DNA of 64,000 nucleotides from Cheiracanthium punctorium (lineage: Eukaryota > Arthropoda > Arachnida > Araneae > Cheiracanthiidae). Both the position numbers and the translations under genes were made by a program. The stretch is from the NCBI GenBank assembly GCA_038373885.1, contig JAWZYV010002471.1, positions 930,001-994,000 on the forward strand. Reading direction: 5' to 3'. Within the stretch, counting starts at the first letter, position 1; each line of letters begins with the position of its first letter. The notes under the pieces are model-generated. The model had not been told where the DNA came from. It ran no database searches and saw only the letters and a program-made list of their open reading frames with translations. This document shows positions 59,135 through 64,000 of the stretch, piece by piece.

Positions 59135-60014
59135 AGTGTATGTTTAATCTATTCTTTACTTTCATACATTTTACGTAATTTGGTTTTAAAAAAATACAGA
59201 AAAGGGATTTATATATGAAACTTATAAATATAAAAGAATGGGTAATCCTTATAATCTGCTCGAAATTTTTTAAACAATTTATCTTCAATCACCTAAGTTC
59301 GTAAAAGCATTTTTTCTAGTTCTTGGAAATTGCATAGTTTCTTTAAAACTCCCGGTAAACTAATGAGTAATTTAAGCTGCAAGAAAATGTATTGGGCTTG
59401 GAGTAGAATATCTTAAAACATATTTTACCTTTTCAATAAAATAAAAAAAGTATTTTTGAAAAACTGGAAAACTGTCGGTAAATTTGATTTATCATTTTTC
59501 AGGTTTATCATCGACTACTATTGTACAGTTTAGTGAGTGATTTTACAGAAATCTTTTCAGAAGCTTCTACTTTTAGACGGTAAAAAACTCTTTTTCTTGA
59601 ATCCAGAAAATTTAAAAATTTCTTTTTATATTATTCATTCATTTTAATGTTTATATCAATTTAATATTATTCTATAACAATTCTTTAGCATCAAAATTTT
59701 TAATTATCGTTTTTCTCTACTATCCTGAGACCTCACTCCATTTCAACAGTACAGCTGAATGGGTTAAACCTTAGTTTAGGATAATTAAAATAAGTTATTA
59801 AAAGGGATATTTCATTCCTCTTAAAATTTTTCTAGCACACTTCTAAAATTTAGTTAATTTTAACAATGTACAAAACAAATTCGCATAAAACCATTCTCAC
59901 TAAGCATGCTCTAAATATTGCCTTCAATCTTTAAAGCTGAAAAACAGTTAATAATATCCATGCGATTTTGTTAATCAGGACTGTAGATGCAGTGAAATCG
60001 AAATTAGAAGATTG
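59135..60014. other. AT-rich spacer between two MITE copies
   Basis: No gene motif. Confidence 0.4.
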
Positions 60015-60497
60015 TTAACCCTTTGAGGCGCAACCCTTTCCCAATGCTGAAAAAAGGGCAGCCGTTGCCATCGCTCGACTTAATTACCAGCAAGATGGCG
60101 GACGATCGGAACGTTCATCGCGTGCCACAGATCTAGACACCCTTTTTTGACGACAGCTGGCTGTGCGATCTGTGGCACGCGATGAACGTTTCGATCGTCC
60201 GCCATCTTGCTGGTAATTAAGTCGAGCGATGGCAACGGCTGCCCTTTTTTCAGCATTGGACAATCTATCCAGCTGTTCTCGCAATCTTCCATTTTTCAGC
60301 AGATGCCAGTGCTTTTAAAAATAATCGTAACCATTTTTTTACGGGAAATGACGTGCTAAAAAGTAAAGGATTCTCGTGGAGCTATGTCACCCGCAACTAT
60401 TTTTATAGACATCCAATCTATTCTTCGTGACTGGCAACAGTCAAAACGTCAGAGTTTGGTGTTTCTAGAGCGGGAACACTGCGCGTTAAAGGATTAA
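60015..60497 (-). mobile_element. piggyBac-like MITE, family A, copy 6 (long, two-armed form)
   Basis: TTAA-bounded, with left end CCCTTTGAGGCGCAACCC. It keeps both inverted arms: GCCGTTGCCATCGCTCGAC to ATCGCGTGCCACAGATCTAG on one side, mirrored by CACGCGATGAACGTTTCGAT to GAGCGATGGCAACGGC on the other, around AGCTGGCTGTG. This gives a foldback of about 190 bp. The right end has GAGCGGGAACACTGCGCG and a mutated AAAGGATTAA. The overlapping minus frames 60080-60292 are palindrome products. Confidence 0.9.
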
Positions 60498-62779
60498 CGA
60501 AATGTTATCAATCCGTCGTCCACAGACAGTCAAACGGCTCCATCGCGACGAGACCTAAAATTTTCCAAAGAACAAGTTCCCGAAGAATAAACTATTTGTA
60601 AAAGAAACTAAACTCTGTTTTATACACCATATATCACTGTGTGATGCAATTTAATTTTCTTAATGAATTTAACACACTCGAAAATAAACCGCTAAAGGAG
60701 AAGTACCACAGATGAATCGTCTTTCAGTATCCGATAAAGCATTATATAAGTCAGCTTTTTCCTTACATTCTTAGCGAATTTCTCAAATAATTGTCTTCCA
60801 TCCAGACATTTATACGCGTCGACATAATATATTGCAATATTGACTGCTATAGGCATTTTTAAGACCGTAAAAAGTTTCAGCTGAAGTTTCATATGGACTT
60901 ATAGAGTGGACTGAGTTTTTTTCTCTCAAATCAAATAACTGGGTATCATTTATTTTGTACCCTTCAAAGCTTTGCTTTCGATTTTATCTTGGGATTTAAG
61001 AAAATATTTTAGTTTACGACACTCTGGCTCAGAAAGATGAATCGGCTATAAAACTTTTGTCGGAAAAACAATTTTTCTCTTATGTAACAGTCCTCTGCGA
61101 TTTTTTTAATAAATTAAAAATAGTAATAACCTCTTTAAAGGAATTCCTAAAAATATTTTTTGTCTCGTTGCTTTATATCACAGTTATTTATCAATTTACT
61201 TTATCTATTTATTTTCTATTTTATTTTCTATTTATTTGTAAAAAATACTTTTTACCGTAGAATATAAGGTTCAATTATGAACATGTTAATATTTGAAAAA
61301 GAAATGTTATCAGTAATGGTATTTTACACCGAAACTTCATTTGTAGATTACTCATTATTGCAGCTTTCTCTAACTTTTCCGGAGAAGCCGATTAAAACTC
61401 AATCAAATTTATCTACAACTTGTCAAAGTTTTGTAAAATAAAACCAAAGCCTAAATTTTTTTCAGGATCCATCAAATTGTACTCACTTCACAAGCAAAGT
61501 TTAATTAAAAAGAGTAATCAACCAAACAGCGAAGATAAAAACAAGCTGGCTCCACGCTGTTAATTAACCTGACTGAATGTGCCCGCTGAGGCAGCATTTA
61601 ATTGACTGAAATTCTGACCGAGCTGAACTTCTAGACAATATATGTATTATATATTGGTTTTACCAACTGTTCTGAAATGCTCTTCACATTTCTAATCAGT
61701 TAGTGTCTAGGGTAGGAGTAAGAATTTGACTAGAAATCGAACAGTGATCGGAAGCCAGAACGTCAACAGATAGGGAAAAAACCAGAAATGCCATTATGAT
61801 ATACTATCATATACCATTATTATTATGAATTTGTATATCCACACATGAAGAAGCAAAATTTAAAGGAATATTATTTTATTTCCCAAGCGGTAACTGTTTT
61901 GAGGCTTTTGACAATAAATTCCCAAACTTGTATCCCCAAAATAAAGGTTTTTAATACGAACATTCAAGTCAGTGTCAGTGCACAATGACAATTCAATGAG
62001 AAATAGCCATTTTCTACTATTAAGCATCAGAACTCGAATGGTTAATAACACGTTATCTATAAAAAATTCAAACTATTTTACGACTGTAATTTAGCCTAAA
62101 TTAAAGATTACATATCAAAATTATCCATGAAAATTAGAAACAGAGTTGATTTAAGTATTAATTCTCGTAATCAGTCGTTGTTATGATATTGCAAAATAAT
62201 ATGTTCAAGAAACATAATCCATTTTTTGATGGGAAACCAACTGAAGAGTTTTTGTCGGAAACCATAAGCTATACGGGAAAGAGTAGAATTTTTTCCAAAG
62301 AAATTGAATTTTACTTAGTAAGAATATGATCTCAGAATCTCAAGCTGATTACCTGATCTTGACGAATTAAAATTGACTATCATTAAAAGATATGATACAT
62401 CCAGTTGCTTCATACACTGCTGTGATACAGATATATGTCCAGCCTTACTTACGTGCGTCTTGCAGCAAGAAAAGTAGCCATTAATTTACTGAAAGATCCG
62501 TATATTATGCAAAAATTGCGAAGAGATTAGACCTAAAATTGGAATAATATACAAAGTCAACTTTTTGGATTCGTGCCACTTGAAGGCAAGTAATAGTAGA
62601 ATTTCGTAATTATAATTTTTTTTTAAAGTTGTCAGTGAATTGTTTTTGTTTTAACTTATTGCAAATAAGGTTGATAATGTGGATTATGATATACTTTCTG
62701 CACTCGCTTGCTATGTTTTTCAAGCCTCAGATTTTGTATAGATAGTTTTGTTTTCTCTCATTTTTCAAACAGGAGCGAT
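60498..62779. other. AT-rich stretch, no supported gene
   Basis: No bounded element or coding motif; frames are short and AT-driven. Confidence 0.4.
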
Positions 62780-63130
62780 GTTGGGGATTTTGACACACTT
62801 TCCAATATAACGGAAAGACACAGACAAATAGAACCGGCGCATGAATTACGATGCAACCTCAACGCAGGGCACACCAGTGTGTATTTGAAATCTGAAAATA
62901 ATTCAGTTTTTTTTTTTCCTTGCATATTTTAACTGATTTTTCTTTTTTTTTTCAAGCAAGAATATTGCCAGTAAGCATTCCGCTTGTTTACCATGCGAGG
63001 ATAGCTTACGTCACAGAATGTCCATCTCCGTGATTTGCTGCTGAAGAAGACAGCCAGTCAGCGAACGGTATTTCATCTCTCGTAGCATCACCGAAGGCGG
63101 AATCCCCCAAAACGTCCCAGTTTAAACATG
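62780..63130 (+). other. Weak exon-like blocks
   Basis: After the pyrimidine-rich tract TTTTCTCTCATTTTTCAAAC and AG (a good 3' splice site, near 62772), a more GC-balanced block is open as SDVGDFDTLSNITERHRQIE then PAHELRCNLNAGHTSVY. A second block after TTTTTTTTCAAG (near 62957) reads RILPVSIPLVYHARIAYVTE then CPSP and a stop. No family is recognised, and no clear 5' splice site joins them. They could be terminal exons of a host gene on the plus strand or chance. Confidence 0.22.
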
Positions 63131-64000
63131 GCTTTATTCATTACTTTATGTGGGAAGTGATAATATATATATTTATAGGATAGTTCAAAACAGCTTTAGA
63201 GTGATAAATTTTCTTCATTTACGCAAGGGGTCTTGGAACGCATCCCTAGAGTAAATCAAGACTCCACTGTAAAAGTGCGACCTTTTGGTAATGAATTTGA
63301 GTAAATAACTTTTTGCATGTCCTAAAAATTTTCCGCAAAACTTTTTTTTATTATTATTATGTAAGAAATCTGCAATGTTTATAAAATTATGTATTTTCAT
63401 TTATTAATGAATAATTTTCTGTTCCTACTTTTCCAGAAAAGTTTCACTTCAATTACGGTCGTAACAGCAACAGAAAGAAAAAGTACTTATTTCTATTTTG
63501 CAAAAACCTTATAAATAAACTTTATATGTATATAAAACATTTAACACTTTTTTTTTTTACCTTGAACATGTAAACTACGTCAGAGACAGAAATGAATATT
63601 TTTCTCGTTTTCCCTTATTTACTCAAATGTATCTTTAGAAACTGCTTAGATCTCCTGTTTCTTAAACGTAGTGGAAAACTCATTTATTTCGGTCCGGCGA
63701 ATATTACGCCTTCTTAAATCGGTTTAATGTACATAGGTCAGGAAATGGTGCTTAATGTGTTGTACCGAAAATTCCGCAACTACGTAGTGTAAGTGACTTA
63801 AGATATCTTGGATTTAATGCGTGTTTCTGTTTAATTAAACTTCCACTGAACAATTCCGTGACATACAATGCAAATCTGCTGTTGATATTTTTATAAGCCT
63901 TGGAGGTTTTAACACAACTGAATTAAATTAACACAGCTTGGTTTTTAATATGTTTCTGGAATTTCAATAATTTTCTAAATTACATGAAACTTAGTAACTG
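63131..64000. other. AT-rich window end, nothing supported
   Basis: Short frames, homopolymer runs and no motif. Confidence 0.4.

Overview
The window looks like gene-poor, AT-rich, repeat-dense DNA from an arthropod nuclear genome. A chelicerate such as a spider is my best guess. That guess rests only on the mix of decayed transposase types, which I recognise from memory, and is not proven. No convincing intact host gene, rRNA, tRNA, CRISPR array or viral genome is visible. Nearly all open frames are short and chance-like, or lie inside repeats. What can be supported is mostly a dense layer of DNA transposons, their non-autonomous derivatives and broken transposase genes.

Layout. 0-1.3 kb: pogo/Tc1-type termini, including one bounded 300 bp element flanked by TA. 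3.4-3.9 kb: a broken Tc1/mariner-type transposase. 6.3 kb: a small foldback. 7.0-7.8 kb: a 402 bp tandem duplication that is almost unchanged. 9.75-12.2 kb: a 2.46 kb element with long inverted arms, one of which is split by a TTAA-flanked piggyBac-like MITE (family A). 15.7-16.5 kb: a TATA-flanked element. 16.8-20.6 kb: a pair of matching termini that enclose a second family A copy and a decayed transposon ORF. 22.0-22.8 kb: a 173 bp tandem satellite running into a (CA)n tract. 27.2-29.0 kb: two inverted 168 bp arms with hammerhead-ribozyme-like cores, as in Penelope-like terminal repeats. 28.6, 31.1, 35.4 and 43.9 kb: small hAT-type MITEs, three of them with target duplications. 29.3 kb: a second, unrelated piggyBac-like MITE. 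41-42.9 kb: a hAT transposase remnant followed by a mariner pseudogene, which is itself split by a poly(A)-tailed retroinsertion. 47.8-48.5 kb: a large foldback. 51.2-53.3 kb: a complete non-autonomous Helitron carrying eight CTCF-like motifs. 45.7, 55.8, 58.7 and 60.0 kb: further family A copies.

One TTAA-specific MITE family has six clear copies plus one diverged end. Nesting gives a partial order of events. The long-arm element at 9.75 kb is older than the family A copy inside it, and the mariner at 42 kb is older than the retroinsertion inside it. Two places may hold remnants of real coding sequence: 57.0-57.56 kb (unrecognised and broken) and 62.8-63.1 kb (weak exon-like blocks). Most element calls rest on inverted termini and target duplications read by eye; no database search was possible.
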